From positions 2,616,501 through 2,680,500 of the forward strand of contig NZ_CP081844.1 in the NCBI RefSeq assembly GCF_019803445.1: 64,000 nucleotides of DNA, written 5' to 3'. Position numbers and translations under genes: made by a program. Shown here one piece after another: positions 63,837 to 64,000 of the stretch. The DNA comes from Caenibius sp. WL. Its GTDB lineage: Bacteria; Pseudomonadota; Alphaproteobacteria; Sphingomonadales; Sphingomonadaceae. Position 1 is the first letter of the stretch. Every line of letters begins with the position of its first letter. The notes beneath the pieces are model-generated. The model saw only the letters and a list, made by a program, of their open reading frames with translations, was not told where the DNA came from and did not search any database.

Positions 63837-64000
63837 TCAGCGGGTGATTTCGATGGCCGAGACGAGAGCGGCTCCTTTGCCCCGCTCGAATGCCAGGGAC
63901 AGGCGCCCACCCTGCACCGTTACGGGAAAACTTCGCTCAACCGCTTTCAGAGCGCCGCCCGCCAACAGGAACGGATCAATTGAAGCCAAGGCGATCTTGC
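63837..64000 (-). CDS. Partial C-terminus, malectin-like domain of a probable glycoside hydrolase
   Basis: An open frame enters from the right edge on the minus strand and ends at TGA 63837-63839 after about 54 residues. The visible part reads ALKAVERSFPVTVQGGRLSL and ends VSAIEITR, the typical finish of malectin-like carbohydrate-binding domains found at the ends of GH2 and related glycosidases. It is 54 bp upstream of the TonB receptor on the same strand, so the two are probably one operon. A beta-glucuronidase would suit the neighbouring genes, but only the tail is seen. Confidence 0.55.
   Translation of the reverse strand, partial: KIALASIDPFLLAGGALKAVERSFPVTVQGGRLSLAFERGKGAALVSAIEITR

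Overview
The window is about 64 kb of high-GC chromosomal DNA that reads like a sphingomonad (Alphaproteobacteria, Sphingomonadales; probably Novosphingobium or a close relative). The evidence is the two large TonB-dependent receptors, the mannonate dehydratase whose length and active-site numbering match the enzyme described from Novosphingobium aromaticivorans, the small sphingomonad-type stress proteins, and alphaproteobacterial EcfG-type promoters (GGAAC-N17-CGTT). I found no tRNA, rRNA, insertion sequence, integrase, prophage gene or CRISPR array.

Layout, left to right. (1) 1-9.3 kb: the end of an efflux outer-membrane lipoprotein, then a catabolic-looking group: a VOC/zinc-less MDR oxidoreductase fusion, two SDRs, an MFS transporter and an orphan biotin-dependent carboxyltransferase; then trhO and a glutathione transferase. 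(2) 9.6-15.7 kb: a TetR regulator and a surface-signalling operon running leftwards: ECF sigma, FecR, STN-TonB receptor and a lipoprotein CX5R phosphatase. (3) 15.8-25.1 kb: an osmoadaptation island: ectR, ectABCD, an MFS protein, a ProP-type symporter and a YbdG-type mechanosensitive channel, with another MHS-type transporter on the far side. (4) 25.2-44.2 kb: two unknown lipoproteins, a Tat-exported DUF1214 protein, then a dense set of stress genes: DUF6766, PncC/CinA-like, topoisomerase IB, a stress SDR, UdgX-like glycosylase, low-affinity iron permease, LigD, otsB-GH15-otsA (trehalose), small hydrophilic proteins, DUF4142, CBS, host-attachment family, alpha/beta hydrolase and DUF3182. Two exact EcfG promoter matches lie in front of the stress SDR and otsB, so at least part of this block is probably under the general stress response. 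(5) 44.3-48.0 kb: PQQ alcohol dehydrogenase with heme c, followed by an aldehyde dehydrogenase. (6) 48.3-51.2 kb: an AT-rich GtrB-GtrA-glycosyltransferase module. (7) 51.4-64 kb: a hexuronate locus with glucuronate isomerase, fructuronate reductase, mannonate dehydratase, KDG kinase and KDPG aldolase, plus MFS, ThuA, Gfo/Idh and FadR-type regulator, next to a TonB receptor and the end of a protein with a malectin-like C-terminus.

How the parts work together. The cell appears to make two compatible solutes (ectoine/hydroxyectoine and trehalose), with solute import and emergency release encoded in the same transcriptional direction as the ect genes. The stress block couples trehalose synthesis to DNA-end joining and base-excision functions. 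The hexuronate locus encodes every cytoplasmic step from glucuronate to pyruvate plus glyceraldehyde 3-phosphate, with a plausible outer-membrane and inner-membrane uptake route. All functional calls come from reading motifs and family resemblance; no database search was run.
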